A stretch of DNA of 64,000 nucleotides from Hyphomicrobiales bacterium (GCA_900473685.1 UCNE01000010.1:186001-250000), one strand, 5' to 3'. Shown: positions 18,770-28,153, counted from the stretch's first letter. Numbers and translations: made by a program. The notes: generated from the sequence alone by a model not told the origin.

Positions 18770-19905
18770 TGGGCGGCCTCTCCTTTTGGCCTGGCAAGTG
18801 CCTGCTCCATCCGGTCGAGCCAGAGCGCGAAGCCGACGGCTGGAATGCGCTCTTTCGCGCCGAGCAGCGTCATCAGCCGGTCGAAACGACCACCACCGGC
18901 AAGAACCGCCGAAGATCCTTCAATGACGATCTCGAAGACCATGCCGGTGTAATAATCGAGTGGGCGTCCAAAGGCGGCGCGGTAGGTCAGCGTCTTTGCA
19001 TCAACACCGGCATTGCCGAGCGCTGCGACACGCGCATCAAACCGCGACAGCGCCCCATCGAGCGTCAGGCCGGATTTTTGCGCAAACGCAAACAGGGCGG
19101 CCGGTGCATCGGCAAGCGGCATGTTCAACGACAGGAACTCGCGCAGAACAGCCAGCGTGCGGCCATCGAGCGCAGTCTTTTCCAGCGCCCGCTTTTCCTT
19201 CAGCCTTGCTGCGATTTCCTTGGGGCTGCGGCTGGCATTGGTGGAATAGCCGGTCGCTTCCATCGTCTCGTCGAGATGGGCAATCAGCGTCGCATCGTCA
19301 CCCGACGCCAGCAGCGCCTCGATCTCGGGGCTTAAGCCCGTCACCGGCTGCGGGCTCGACAGCCGCGTCAGAAGGGTTTCGATCTGGGTAGAATTGCCAA
19401 AGGCATGGATCAGGCGCTTCTGCCAGCCTGCGGGCAGACCGCAGGCAGCGACCACGGCTTCGAACACCGATTGATCACCGAGCGTCACATCAAGCTTTTT
19501 GCCCGGCAGGCGCGCCGTGAGAATGGCGATGGCGTCACCGATGGCACGGGCGTCGGCGCTGGCCACATCCGTTTCGCCGAGGTCCTCGATGCCGGCCTGA
19601 TAGAATTCGTTTGCCCCTTCCCGCCGCTGGCGGAAGATTTCGCCAAGATAGGAATAACGCTGCGGCGTGCCGGTGGCGGTTTCGATATGGCGCAGGCAGA
19701 CGGGAATGGTGAATTCCGGCCGCAGGCACAGGCTCTTGCCGGTCTCGCTCTCGGTCATGAAGATACGGCGGCGCAGGTCTTCGCCGGCCATATCGAGAAA
19801 CGGCTCGGCCGGCTGGATCACCGGCGTATCGACACGCAGCGTCCCCAGCCGCTCGAAATCGGCAAGCAGGTCAGCGGCAAAGGCTGGGAGGTTGATCAGG
19901 GGCAT
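18766..19905 (-). CDS. hisZ: ATP phosphoribosyltransferase regulatory subunit HisZ
   Basis: HisZ is a catalytically dead relative of histidyl-tRNA synthetase that completes and regulates short HisG. It has class II synthetase-like motifs ([37 protein letters not shown], and ALFAFAQ...[11 protein letters not shown]) but no anticodon domain. The family start MPLINLP at 19905 has AAGGAT 12-13 bases upstream. A TTG start at 19926 would overlap the VOC gene. The true HisS paralogue lies about 600 bases upstream. Confidence 0.93.
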   Translation of the reverse strand: MPLINLPAFAADLLADFERLGTLRVDTPVIQPAEPFLDMAGEDLRRRIFMTESETGKSLCLRPEFTIPVCLRHIETATGTPQRYSYLGEIFRQRREGANEFYQAGIEDLGETDVASADARAIGDAIAILTARLPGKKLDVTLGDQSVFEAVVAACGLPAGWQKRLIHAFGNSTQIETLLTRLSSPQPVTGLSPEIEALLASGDDATLIAHLDETMEATGYSTNASRSPKEIAARLKEKRALEKTALDGRTLAVLREFLSLNMPLADAPAALFAFAQKSGLTLDGALSRFDARVAALGNAGVDAKTLTYRAAFGRPLDYYTGMVFEIVIEGSSAVLAGGGRFDRLMTLLGAKERIPAVGFALWLDRMEQALARPKGEAAQ

Positions 19906-19922
19906 GAACCGGCAACTATCCT

Positions 19923-20294
19923 TCAAGGCACCAAAGGTTGAATCAGCTCGATGCGATTGCCGAACGGATCATGGATATAGACCCGCTCATATCCTTCAAG
20001 CGGCTCATCTTCAACAACCTGGCAGCCCGCGGCCCTTAGGTTTTTCGTTAAAGCGGCGACGTCATCCACCCAAAAGGCCGGATGAGCCTTGAGTGCCGGA
20101 CGAAAATCAGCCTCGACGCCGAGATGCACCTTCAGCGCACCGGCCTCGAACCAGCAACCGCCACGCCTGGCCAGATTGGCGGGCTTTTCCCGCTCGGGGA
20201 TGCCGAGCATGCCAGCGTAGAACGCCCTAGCCTGATCTTCTCCGCCCGCAGGCATGGCAAGTTGGATATGATGGATGGAAAGGAGCGCTACCAT
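19923..20294 (-). CDS. VOC-family (glyoxalase-like) protein
   Basis: This small metal-dependent VOC fold protein of 123 residues has the HHIQLAMPAG strand with His, FYAGMLGI, GCWFEAGALKVHLGVE, and a C-terminal RVYIHDPFGNRIELIQP with the usual metal-ligand Glu. Members include glyoxalase I, dioxygenases and resistance proteins; the substrate is unknown. The ATG at 20294 is preferred over the longer frame to 20324. It lies between hisS and hisZ, 17 bases before the hisZ ATG, so it is probably cotranscribed with the histidine genes. Confidence 0.8.
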   Translation of the reverse strand: MVALLSIHHIQLAMPAGGEDQARAFYAGMLGIPEREKPANLARRGGCWFEAGALKVHLGVEADFRPALKAHPAFWVDDVAALTKNLRAAGCQVVEDEPLEGYERVYIHDPFGNRIELIQPLVP

Positions 20295-20331
20295 TGTCGA
20301 TCCTGTTTCTCGAAGGCGCCACATCCGCCCT

Positions 20332-20454
20332 CTTCTCCCCTGCGGGGAGAAGTGCCGTGTGACAGCGAGGCGACGAGGGGGCGGTTCGGCATATTCACAA
20401 GCTGTGGCTCCCCCTCATCCTCTGTGCACCACCTTCTCCCAGCTGGGGGAGAAG
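20332..20454. repeat. RIME-like palindromic intergenic element, copy 2
   Basis: The left hairpin is CTTCTCCCC/GGGGAGAAG at 20332-20340/20344-20352 with loop TGC. The right hairpin, CTTCTCCC/GGGAGAAG, spans about 20433-20454. It shares the layout of the elements at 7293 and 26508, including the CCCTCATCC segment before the right hairpin. It sits between hisS and the VOC gene and may affect how much readthrough reaches hisZG. Confidence 0.78.
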
Positions 20455-20501
20455 AAGGAAGCCAAAAGCTAGGCCCGAAGCAGAAACCACTCTCCTCAAA
20501 T

Positions 20502-22115
20502 TCAGGCGCCCTTGTTGGCCCGCGCCCGGTCTTCCGCCTGCTCGGCCAGCATGTCGCGAACCTTGGCGATGAGGTCACCCTCCGGCACCGAGACCTGCGC
20601 CACGCGGGCTTCGCGCCAGGTGGTGTTGTCCTCGATCTCGCCGGACAGGCGCTTGCCTTCGATCAGGTCCTTGATCTGCACGAGGCCCTGGGCGCGTTCA
20701 TCACCGCCCTGGATGATGGCGAGTGGCGAGCCGCGGCGGTCGGCATATTTCAGCTGGTCGCCAAAATTCTTCTTGTTACCCTGATACATTTCGGCGCGGA
20801 TGCCGGCGTGACGCAGCTGTTGCGTGAACTGCTGGTACTTGCCGAGGCTTTCCGTATCGCGGTCCATGACGCAGACGACGACCGGGGCGATCACCTCCTC
20901 CATGCCGAGCTTGCCGAGGTTCTTCAGCGCCGTCATCAGGCGCGAGACGCCGATCGAAAAGCCCGTCGCCGGAACCGGCTGGCCCATGAAGCGAGAGACG
21001 AGACCATCATAACGGCCGCCGCCGCCGACCGAGCCGAAGACGACCTTTTCGCCCTTTTCGTTGGTGACGGCGAACTGGAGTTCAGCCTCGAAGACGGGGC
21101 CGGTGTAATATTCGAGACCTCGGACGATAGACGGGTCAATAATCACACGACCGTCATCGTAGCCAGCAGCAGAGAACAATGCAGCCATTGTTCTAAATTC
21201 TGTCACACCCTCTGCAAATCTGCTGTTCTTGCCGTAGTCACTTTCTTCCATGGCCGTAAGCATGTCTTTGAAAATGGGGTCCGAAGTTGCAGGAGCATCC
21301 TCTGCAACATATCCAAACACCGGATTCATTGTCTTTAATTGTGGGTCGGCGTCATAAGGCCTGTAGCGGAGGGTCATAAAATAGCGTAGGCGCGAAATTT
21401 GCCCCGGATCGAGCTTCGCGCCTTTTGTAAAATCGCCGCTTTCATCTTTGCGTCCTTCGCCTAGCAACAATGCGACGCCTTCAACTCCAAATTTATCAAG
21501 CTTGTCCAATGCCCGCAGAACGTTCAGCCGAGCATTGGCATTCTCATCACCGCCAAGTCCAATGGACTCAAGCACGCCGTCAAGAACTTTGCGATTGTTA
21601 ACGCGAATTACAAACTGGCCCTTAAGCCCCAGCGCTTCCATCGTATCGGCCATCATCATGCACATTTCGGCGTCCGCCTGGACACCGGCGGCACCGACCG
21701 TGTCGGCATCGAACTGCATGAACTGGCGGAAGCGGCCGGGGCCTGGCTTCTCGTTGCGGAAGACGTAGCCGGCGCGGTAGGTGCGGTAGGGCAGCTGGAT
21801 ATCGTTGAAATTTTCAGCGACATGACGGGCGAGCGGCGCCGTCAGATCGTAACGGGCGCTCATCCACTGTTCATCATCATCCTGCAGCGAGAACACGCCT
21901 TCGTTCGGGCGGTCGCTGTCGGGCAGGAATTTGCCGAGTGCGTCGGTATATTCAAACAGCGGCGTTTCGACGGGATCGAAACCATAACGCTCGTAGACTT
22001 CGCGGATCTTCGCGGTCATCTCGTCGACGGCGCGGATGTCGGCGGCGGAGCGATCGACGAAACCACGCGGCAGGCGGGCCTTCAGCTTCTGTGGCTTCTT
22101 CTTTTTGTCGTTCAT
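20502..22115 (-). CDS. hisS: Histidyl-tRNA synthetase
   Basis: HisS charges tRNA-His. The 537-residue class II synthetase has motif 1 near [19 protein letters not shown], motif 2 [18 protein letters not shown], the histidine motif [18 protein letters not shown], and [16 protein letters not shown], followed by an anticodon-binding domain. The length is that of the long alphaproteobacterial form with internal insertions. An internal stretch of roughly 21121-21660 has about 50% GC and different codon choice from both flanks, where I counted about 65% in one 60-base sample, although the reading frame is intact. Confidence 0.95.
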   Translation of the reverse strand: MNDKKKKPQKLKARLPRGFVDRSAADIRAVDEMTAKIREVYERYGFDPVETPLFEYTDALGKFLPDSDRPNEGVFSLQDDDEQWMSARYDLTAPLARHVAENFNDIQLPYRTYRAGYVFRNEKPGPGRFRQFMQFDADTVGAAGVQADAEMCMMMADTMEALGLKGQFVIRVNNRKVLDGVLESIGLGGDENANARLNVLRALDKLDKFGVEGVALLLGEGRKDESGDFTKGAKLDPGQISRLRYFMTLRYRPYDADPQLKTMNPVFGYVAEDAPATSDPIFKDMLTAMEESDYGKNSRFAEGVTEFRTMAALFSAAGYDDGRVIIDPSIVRGLEYYTGPVFEAELQFAVTNEKGEKVVFGSVGGGGRYDGLVSRFMGQPVPATGFSIGVSRLMTALKNLGKLGMEEVIAPVVVCVMDRDTESLGKYQQFTQQLRHAGIRAEMYQGNKKNFGDQLKYADRRGSPLAIIQGGDERAQGLVQIKDLIEGKRLSGEIEDNTTWREARVAQVSVPEGDLIAKVRDMLAEQAEDRARANKGA

Positions 22116-22224
22116 GGCACGGGCACTTTCAGCGTCGATCGGACATGCGCGATCACTCAGGGATTTGGCGCTTTCCCTATCCGATCAGGGCCGAGGCGGC
22201 AAGTCTTTGCACGGCGGCACGGGC

Positions 22225-22848
22225 CTAAAGCGGCCTGAGCAGTGTATCCCAGGTGCGAACGATCGTGCCCTGGCTCATCGGCGCTTCGGCCGCTGGAATG
22301 AGGATCGAATGGGTATCGCCGCGAATGACGCCGACCACCTCCGACTGGAAGCTCATCCGCTTGACCTGCACGACCCCATCAGGAATGCTGGTCACCGACA
22401 TCGCCGCGCCGCCGTAGAAATCGATGCTGGCCAGTTCGCCGGATTTCAGGCTGGCAACAATCGTCTGATCCTCGATGAAATCATGATAGAGCCCGGTCAT
22501 GTAGCGGCGGATACCCTTGCCGACCATCGTCCGCATCAGCGGCGTATCGATGAATTCCTGCCGCGAACCGGCGAGATAGCGGATATCCTCCCCTTCCCAG
22601 AGATTGCGGCTGTCCTTGGCAGACAGGATCGACTGCAACAGGACCTTTTCCGTATGCGCATCGGCGCGGCGCAGGAAATCAACGATGGCACCGGTGGCGC
22701 GCAGGTCCGGCGTGCAGATGCCGCGCTCCCAGCGGGACACCGTTGGCAGAGAAAACCCCAGCTTCCAGGCAATGTCTGCCTGCGTCAGCCCAACCTTCAG
22801 CCGATAGGCCTGCAATTGCCGGATCAACTCGCCTTGAATGAGATTCAC
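22225..22848 (-). CDS. XRE-family transcriptional regulator with unknown C-terminal domain
   Basis: This 207-residue protein has an N-terminal Cro/CI-type helix-turn-helix (LKVGLTQADIAWKLGFSLPT then VSRWERGICTPDL, about residues 17-50). A C-terminal domain of about 130 residues follows that I do not recognise; it has a strand-rich end (VVQVKRMSFQSEVVGVIRGD, SILIPAAEAPMSQ) that could bind a ligand. It is divergent from the second PAS-like gene with a 284-base gap, and ends near the hisS start on the same strand. Confidence 0.8.
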   Translation of the reverse strand: MNLIQGELIRQLQAYRLKVGLTQADIAWKLGFSLPTVSRWERGICTPDLRATGAIVDFLRRADAHTEKVLLQSILSAKDSRNLWEGEDIRYLAGSRQEFIDTPLMRTMVGKGIRRYMTGLYHDFIEDQTIVASLKSGELASIDFYGGAAMSVTSIPDGVVQVKRMSFQSEVVGVIRGDTHSILIPAAEAPMSQGTIVRTWDTLLRPL

Positions 22849-23132
22849 GGATTGCAGCTTTTCATAAAATCAAGAGTTGTATCCGGCGATTTCAATACGC
22901 TAAAGGGAGAATCAATGATCACTTGCCGCCGTTTCGGCGAAAGCTTTTGTCGACTATTTTTTGAAACCATGAAGACCAATTTCTGCCGATTACAACACTG
23001 TGGCGCATCATGAGATCAGCGCTTTTCCAGCTGCCGGTAAAGCGCCTTTTTGATGAGGGCGCCAAACACGCTGCAGAAAGTGTCTCAGACTTGAAAATAC
23101 CGCCCACAAGCGGCCGTTGAAAATGGAATATC

Positions 23133-23534
23133 ATGCTCAGATTCGTGAAACCGGGCTTCGGTACGATCCTTCCTGAGGACAGGCGCGCCCACGAAGAGTG
23201 GATCACCGACCTGACCGGGCATGACTATGTCATCGAAGGCTGGCACTGTGATCTCTCCACCGGTATCTTCTCCGTCGGCGAGATGGCGCAGCGTCTTCAC
23301 GCGCTTGAGCGGGAGTTCTGCGGGTTGCTGGATATCATCCGCGGATATGCGGAAAATCATCGCAAGATCGTGCTGAGCATTCTGGAAGAGGCAACGGCTG
23401 CGGCCTCATCCTTCTGTTACTGCACGGACACTCCATCCGGCCGGGTCTATTGCATCGGGACATCAACGATCGATGCCTCGGCCGCCAGCGGCCGCATGCA
23501 GGGCGTCTTTGCTTTTTCAACGGTGGACCGCTGA
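23133..23534 (+). CDS. Small PAS-like single-domain protein (paralogue of the gene at 14806)
   Basis: This 133-residue soluble protein has the same core as the 14806 gene: GWHCDLSTGIFSVGE, HALEREFCGLLDIIRGY, a helix, then AAASSFCYCTDTPSGRVYCI and a final GRMQGVFAFS strand. The pattern DL.TG.F..G...(L)H.L...CGLL.(I/V)R.Y is conserved between the two, with identical Cys in CGLL and SFC. This matches a PAS-like fold without an effector domain. It starts ATG 23133, divergent from the XRE regulator, which may control it. Function unknown. Confidence 0.65.
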   Translation: MLRFVKPGFGTILPEDRRAHEEWITDLTGHDYVIEGWHCDLSTGIFSVGEMAQRLHALEREFCGLLDIIRGYAENHRKIVLSILEEATAAASSFCYCTDTPSGRVYCIGTSTIDASAASGRMQGVFAFSTVDR

Positions 23535-23680
23535 GATCGGCCGCGGCATGATCGGCAATGGCCAATACCCGCAAAGCCTCATGCCGGAGCTTGCATCAGC
23601 CGCTGGACCGGCCTTTTTTCACCGATATTGACCACGCGCCGCCTTGAGCACATAATTTCCTTCAGCGCGTGGAGGACGTC

Positions 23681-23896
23681 ATGAAGGTATTCAAGAATAT
23701 CGCAGGCATCGTCATCATCTTGCTCGGTGGCTTGTGGATACTGCAAGGCTCCAACATCATTCCTGGCATGTCCATGTCCGGCAACGGCGAGTGGCTGGTG
23801 ATCGGCGCCATGCTGGTGATCTTCGCCGTCGGGCTGCTCTATCAGAACAACCGGCCCACCACCCGGCTACACGGCATGCCCGACGATCTGTTCTAG
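23681..23896 (+). CDS. Small inner-membrane protein, two predicted membrane segments
   Basis: The 71-residue protein has a first hydrophobic helix at about residues 7-24 (IAGIVIILLGGLWILQGSN), a short SGNGEW loop and a second helix (LVIGAMLVIFAVGLLY) before a short polar tail. GGAGG lies 6 bases before the ATG. Similar two-helix proteins are widespread in rhizobia as hypothetical membrane proteins; no catalytic motif is visible. Function unknown. Confidence 0.7.
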   Translation: MKVFKNIAGIVIILLGGLWILQGSNIIPGMSMSGNGEWLVIGAMLVIFAVGLLYQNNRPTTRLHGMPDDLF

Positions 23897-23925
23897 AGCG
23901 ATCCGTTCCCGGCCGGGCGATGCCT

Positions 23926-24555
23926 CTAAGGCCGCACGAATGCGGCCCGCAGGTCTTCGATCCTACTGCGGTAATAGCAGCCTTCGATGTGATCGTTGAC
24001 CAGGCCCATCGCCTGCATGAAGGCGTAGACGGTGGTCGGGCCGACAAAGGTCCAGCCGCGCTTTTTCAAATCCTTTGATATCAGCGTCGAGGTCGGCGTG
24101 GTCGGATTGGCGACGATCGCCTCCCACGTGACGACCTTCGGCCGCTCGTTGCCTCCCGGCTCGTGGCTCCAGAAATAGCGCGCCAGCGAGCCGAACTCGG
24201 CCTTCAGTTCCTGCGCCCGTTTGGCATTGTTGATGGTCGAGACGATCTTGCCGCGATGGCGCACGATCCCGGCATCGGCAAGGCAGCGGGCAATGTCGTC
24301 ATCGCCAAACTGTGCCACGACATCGAAGTCAAACCCGGCAAAGGCAGCACGAAACGCCTCGCGCTTGCGCAGGATCGTCAGCCAGGAGAGACCGGATTGA
24401 AAACCTTCCAGGCAGATCTTCTCGAACAACCGGATATCGTCGGCCATCGGCTTGCCCCACTCTTCATCGTGGTAGCGCTGATAGTCCGCCAGATTGGCAT
24501 GCCAGGCGCAGCGGTCGACGCCGTCCTCTCCGATGATGATGCCTTTTGCCGTCAC
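23926..24555 (-). CDS. tag: DNA-3-methyladenine glycosylase I
   Basis: Tag removes 3-methyladenine from alkylated DNA. The 209-residue protein shows the family start CAWHANLADYQRYHDEEWGK, with the Cys/His zinc ligands, LFEKICLEGFQSGLSWLTIL, the helix-hairpin-helix region with Glu/Tyr base-binding residues, and the C-terminal GPTTVYAFMQAMGLVNDHIEGC. It is convergent with the small membrane protein gene. Confidence 0.93.
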   Translation of the reverse strand: MTAKGIIIGEDGVDRCAWHANLADYQRYHDEEWGKPMADDIRLFEKICLEGFQSGLSWLTILRKREAFRAAFAGFDFDVVAQFGDDDIARCLADAGIVRHRGKIVSTINNAKRAQELKAEFGSLARYFWSHEPGGNERPKVVTWEAIVANPTTPTSTLISKDLKKRGWTFVGPTTVYAFMQAMGLVNDHIEGCYYRSRIEDLRAAFVRP

Positions 24556-24855
24556 ACGTATCTCCCAAACTCAATGTTAAACAGTTTGCAGCGGCCCTTG
24601 CGGCATAGGCCCGGGGCGCGGCGCTGCAGTTTACCAATTGCCAACCATAGCCCTAAAGACGGCGATAACCCTACCCAAAGCTTTATCCCGGCCAACGGCT
24701 TTTAATGAACCGGCATTTACCATTCGGTTGCTGGCGGATGCCACGATCCTTCCATTCCGCCAATGTTTTTTTGGCGTCCATGCCGCTCGTCATCCGCCTG
24801 AACCGCGGACGGCGGAGCTATGAGAGTTTCCGGCGAAAGGTAGTGAGTCCGTCCG
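24556..24855. other. Intergenic region between tag and the L,D-transpeptidase pair
   Basis: This gap of 300 bases should contain the divergent promoters of tag and of the first L,D-transpeptidase. I see no additional gene, strong palindrome or RNA-like structure. Confidence 0.4.
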
Positions 24856-25617
24856 ATGATGAAGAAAACCCTGATCCTTGCCACATCCATGCTCGTTGCG
24901 CTTACCAGTCTTGCGGAGGCGCAGGACCGGTACCAGAACCGGCCGCCGGTCGTCATCAGCCCGGACCTCACCGCGCCCTGGGTAACCCAGCTTGGCGGCA
25001 CGCCCGAGCGCGTCGTCTATCGCCAGCAGCGGCCTATCGCGGTTCAGCAGCCGGGCGCCACCCGAAAACAGTATCTTTTCCAGAAGCGCGTCCAGCGCTC
25101 CGGCGCCGGCGTCGCGCAGCCGGTAGCGATGACCCGCGCCCAGCGGCCGGTCCGCCAACTGGATCCGCAATTCCTGCCGCAGACCGTTGCCTATGACAGC
25201 AAGGAAAAGGCCGGCACCATCGTCATCGATACCAATAACCGCTTCCTCTATCTGGTCACCGGCAACGGCGAAGCGCGGCGTTACGGCGTCGGCGTCGGCA
25301 AGCCGGGCTTCGAATGGGCCGGTGCCCACAAGGTGACCCGCAAGGCCGAATGGCCAGGCTGGACACCGCCGAAGGAGATGATCGCCCGCGAGGCGGCCAA
25401 GGGACACTATCTTCCCGCCCGCATGGACGGCGGCCCGGAAAATCCACTTGGTGCACGCGCCATGTATCTCGGCTCGACGCTTTACCGCATCCACGGCACC
25501 AACGCGCCCTGGACGATCGGTTATGCCGTTTCGTCAGGCTGCATCCGCATGCGCAACGAGGATGTCACCGACCTCTACGAACGCGTGAAGGTCGGCACCA
25601 AGGTCATCGTGATCTGA
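24856..25617 (+). CDS. L,D-transpeptidase (ErfK/YbiS/YcfS/YnhG family), first of two
   Basis: This secreted enzyme of 253 residues starts with a Sec signal peptide ending AEAQ. It has an extra Pro/Gln-rich linker of about 100 residues and then a YkuD catalytic domain with RIHGTNAPWTIGYAVSSGCI and RMRNEDV, where His and Cys are catalytic. These enzymes make 3-3 peptidoglycan crosslinks or attach lipoproteins to peptidoglycan, important in Rhizobiales cell poles. The catalytic halves of this and the next gene are close paralogues (shared KAEWPGWTPPKEMIAREA), pointing to tandem duplication. Confidence 0.9.
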   Translation: MMKKTLILATSMLVALTSLAEAQDRYQNRPPVVISPDLTAPWVTQLGGTPERVVYRQQRPIAVQQPGATRKQYLFQKRVQRSGAGVAQPVAMTRAQRPVRQLDPQFLPQTVAYDSKEKAGTIVIDTNNRFLYLVTGNGEARRYGVGVGKPGFEWAGAHKVTRKAEWPGWTPPKEMIAREAAKGHYLPARMDGGPENPLGARAMYLGSTLYRIHGTNAPWTIGYAVSSGCIRMRNEDVTDLYERVKVGTKVIVI

Positions 25618-25797
25618 TCCGCGATCTAAGCTATCGCTTACCCGCCGGAGGGCCACAAACGTGGCCTTTCGGCAACAGCGGTTCCCAGGGTGACAGCCCA
25701 TTCGATCACATTTGCCCTATCCAGAACCCATAAGACTTGCGTAAAACGCGATATTGAATAGCGTTTCGCACTTGGGACCGGATGAGGGACATCGCCT

Positions 25798-26490
25798 ATG
25801 AAATATGCCTTGCAGACATTGGCTGCGGCCGGATTTGCCGCTGCAGTTACTTTGAGCGCCTCGAGCGCATCGGCTTTCATGCCGGGCGAACCGGCAGGCG
25901 CAAAGGCCAATTCCGACGTCACGCTGGTGGCGGCAGAGAAGAAGCCGGCCCAGAAATTCTGGCGGACCAAGGTGCGGCTGAGCACCGATGAGGCCCCCGG
26001 CACCATCATCGTCGATACCAACAACAAGTATCTCTACTACATCGAAGGCCCGAACCGGGCGACCCGCTACGGTATCGGCGTCGGCCGCGAAGGCTTTGGC
26101 TGGTCGGGCGTGGTCAAGGTGCAGCGCAAGGCGGAATGGCCGGGCTGGACACCGCCGAAGGAAATGATCGCCCGCGAGGCCAAGAAGGGCCATATCCTTC
26201 CGGCCTTCCAGGAAGGCGGCATCGACAACCCGCTCGGCGCACGCGCGCTCTATCTGTACAAGGGCAAGAACGATTCCGGCTTCCGCATCCACGGCACCAA
26301 CCAGCCCTGGACGATCGGCCTCAACATGTCGTCCGGCTGCATCCGCATGATGAACAAGGACGTCGAGCACCTCTACGAACGCGCCTCGATCGGCACCAAG
26401 GTCATCGTCGTCGGCCCCGGCAACAAGCAGGGCAACGTTTCCTACAATGACCGCGGCGTCGATATCCTGCGGACGATTTTTGGCGGCTGA
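25798..26490 (+). CDS. L,D-transpeptidase, second of two
   Basis: This 230-residue periplasmic YkuD-domain enzyme has a signal peptide (residues 1-23, ASSASAF), then VDTNNKYLYYIEGPNRATRY, the conserved KAEWPGWTPPKEMIAREA and the catalytic HGTNQPWTIGLNMSSGCIRM segment with His and Cys. It lacks the long linker of its upstream paralogue. The 180-base gap between the two contains its own likely promoter. It is followed by a RIME-like repeat. Confidence 0.9.
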   Translation: MKYALQTLAAAGFAAAVTLSASSASAFMPGEPAGAKANSDVTLVAAEKKPAQKFWRTKVRLSTDEAPGTIIVDTNNKYLYYIEGPNRATRYGIGVGREGFGWSGVVKVQRKAEWPGWTPPKEMIAREAKKGHILPAFQEGGIDNPLGARALYLYKGKNDSGFRIHGTNQPWTIGLNMSSGCIRMMNKDVEHLYERASIGTKVIVVGPGNKQGNVSYNDRGVDILRTIFGG

Positions 26491-26507
26491 GGGTCACCGC
26501 GGTCTCC

Positions 26508-26637
26508 CACTTCTCCCCAACGGGGAGAAGTGCCGAGCGTAGCGAGGCAATGAGGAAGATGTTTCGGCAAAGCCGGAGCGTACCGCCCCCTCATCCGGCC
26601 CTTCGGGCCACCTTCTCCCCCACTGGGGAGAAGAGGG
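26508..26637. repeat. RIME-like palindromic intergenic element, copy 3
   Basis: The left hairpin is CACTTCTCCCC/GGGGAGAAGTG at 26508-26518/26522-26532. The right hairpin (CTTCTCCC/GGGGAGAAG) spans 26612-26633, with a GGCCC/GGGCC mini-hairpin before it. Its layout follows the copy at 7293. It lies between two convergent genes (the transpeptidase and glcF) and could act as a bidirectional terminator. Confidence 0.8.
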
Positions 26638-26652
26638 AGCCATAGGCTACCC

Positions 26653-27960
26653 TCAAGGGGAGGGTAAAATGCCCGCCGGCTTTTCGCCGCCATAGGCCCA
26701 GTCCAGCAATTCGACCGTGTGCAGGATCGGCATGGCGGTACCGGTGGCGATCTGGGTAATGCAGCCGATATTGCCGGTGGCGATGATGTCGGCCTTGGTC
26801 GCCTCGATATTCTTCACTTTTCGCGCTTTCAGCGTCGCGGAAATATCCGGCTGCAGGATGTTGTAGGTGCCGGCCGAGCCGCAGCAGAGATGGCCCTCGG
26901 CCGGATCGCGAACGGTAAAACCGGCATTCCTCAACAGAACCTTCGGCGCCATGGTGATCTTCTGGCCGTGCTGCATCGAGCAGGCGGAATGATAGGCAAC
27001 GATGATCTCCTTCGGCTCCTGCCGCGGCAGATCGAGCGTCGCCAGGTACTCGGTAACATCCTTGGCGAGAGCCGAGACACGCGCCGCCTTTTCCGCATAG
27101 GCCGGATCAAGCCGCAGCATATGACCGTAATCCTTGATCGTCGTGCCACAGCCGGACGCGGTGATGATGATGGCATCGAGCCCGCCTTCGTCCGCGGCCT
27201 TTGTCCAGACATCGACATTGTGGCGGGCAGCGGAAAGCGCCTGCTCCTCACGACCCATATGATGCACCAGCGCACCGCAGCAGCCTTCGCCTTGCGGCAC
27301 CGCGACCTCGACGCCGAGCCGGGTCAACAGCCGGATGGTTGCCTCGTTGATGCCGGGCTTTAACACCGGCTGGGCGCAGCCGGTCAGAATGGCAACCCGG
27401 CCACGCTTCTCCGCCTGGGCGGCGCGAACACCCGGCACCGACGCCGGGGAGGTCGGGGCAATATCCTTTGGCGCGAGATCGAGCATGACGCCAAATGTCT
27501 TCAGGAAAGGAACCCGCTTCATGACCGCCGCAAACGGCCGGCCAAGCCTTGCCGCTCTCAACGCCAGCCGGAACCGCGAGGGATAAGGCAAGACTGCCGC
27601 AAGCACATTGCGCACCAAGCGGTCCTTCAGCGGACGCTTGTAGGTCTGCTCGATATGGACACGGGCATGATCGACCAGGTGCATGTAGTTGACGCCGGAC
27701 GGACAGGTGGTCATGCAGGCAAGGCAGGAGAGGCAGCGGTCGATATGGGTGACCACTTCCTCATCGGCCGGTCGGCCGTTTTCCAGCATGTCCTTGATCA
27801 GGTAGATCCGTCCGCGCGGGCTATCCAGCTCGTTGCCGAGCGTCACATAGGTCGGACAGGTGGCAGTGCAGAAGCCGCAATGCACGCATTTGCGCAGGAT
27901 CCCCTCGGATTCGGCGACATGCGGATCGGTAAGCTGTTCGGGGGTGAAGTTGGTCTGCAT
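26653..27960 (-). CDS. glcF: Glycolate oxidase iron-sulfur subunit
   Basis: GlcF passes electrons from glycolate oxidation in the GlcDEF complex. The 435-residue protein has two 4Fe-4S motifs (CVHCGFCTATCPTY and CLSCLACMTTCPSGV) and two CCG domains (GCCGALVHH, HLCCGSAG). It is the last gene of glcD-glcE-glcF on this strand; a 193-base gap to glcE is filled by a palindromic repeat element. Confidence 0.94.
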   Translation of the reverse strand: MQTNFTPEQLTDPHVAESEGILRKCVHCGFCTATCPTYVTLGNELDSPRGRIYLIKDMLENGRPADEEVVTHIDRCLSCLACMTTCPSGVNYMHLVDHARVHIEQTYKRPLKDRLVRNVLAAVLPYPSRFRLALRAARLGRPFAAVMKRVPFLKTFGVMLDLAPKDIAPTSPASVPGVRAAQAEKRGRVAILTGCAQPVLKPGINEATIRLLTRLGVEVAVPQGEGCCGALVHHMGREEQALSAARHNVDVWTKAADEGGLDAIIITASGCGTTIKDYGHMLRLDPAYAEKAARVSALAKDVTEYLATLDLPRQEPKEIIVAYHSACSMQHGQKITMAPKVLLRNAGFTVRDPAEGHLCCGSAGTYNILQPDISATLKARKVKNIEATKADIIATGNIGCITQIATGTAMPILHTVELLDWAYGGEKPAGILPSP

Positions 27961-27990
27961 TAGTTGACACGCTCCGGATCTTGGGAGGCA

Positions 27991-28137
27991 TACCCCCCTC
28001 TGTCCCTACGGGACATCTCCCCCACAGGGGGGGAGATCGGCCGCATGCTTTGTGCCGGCCTTACGGAGAAATCGATGTGGGAAAAGAATGATCTCCCCCC
28101 TTGTGGGGGAGATGTCACGCAGTGACAGAGGGGGGTA
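27991..28137. repeat. Palindromic element with 14-bp terminal inverted repeats inside the glc operon
   Basis: A perfect 14-bp terminal inverted repeat, TACCCCCCTCTGTC at 27991-28004 and its complement at 28124-28137, encloses 147 bases. Inside are further hairpins: GTCCC/GGGAC, two ATCTCCCCC/GGGGGAGAT type hairpins and GTCAC/GTGAC. The layout is MITE-like or a second class of rhizobial intergenic mosaic element. It sits between glcE and glcF on one transcript. Confidence 0.85.
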
Positions 28138-28153
28138 AGCTGCATACTCATCA

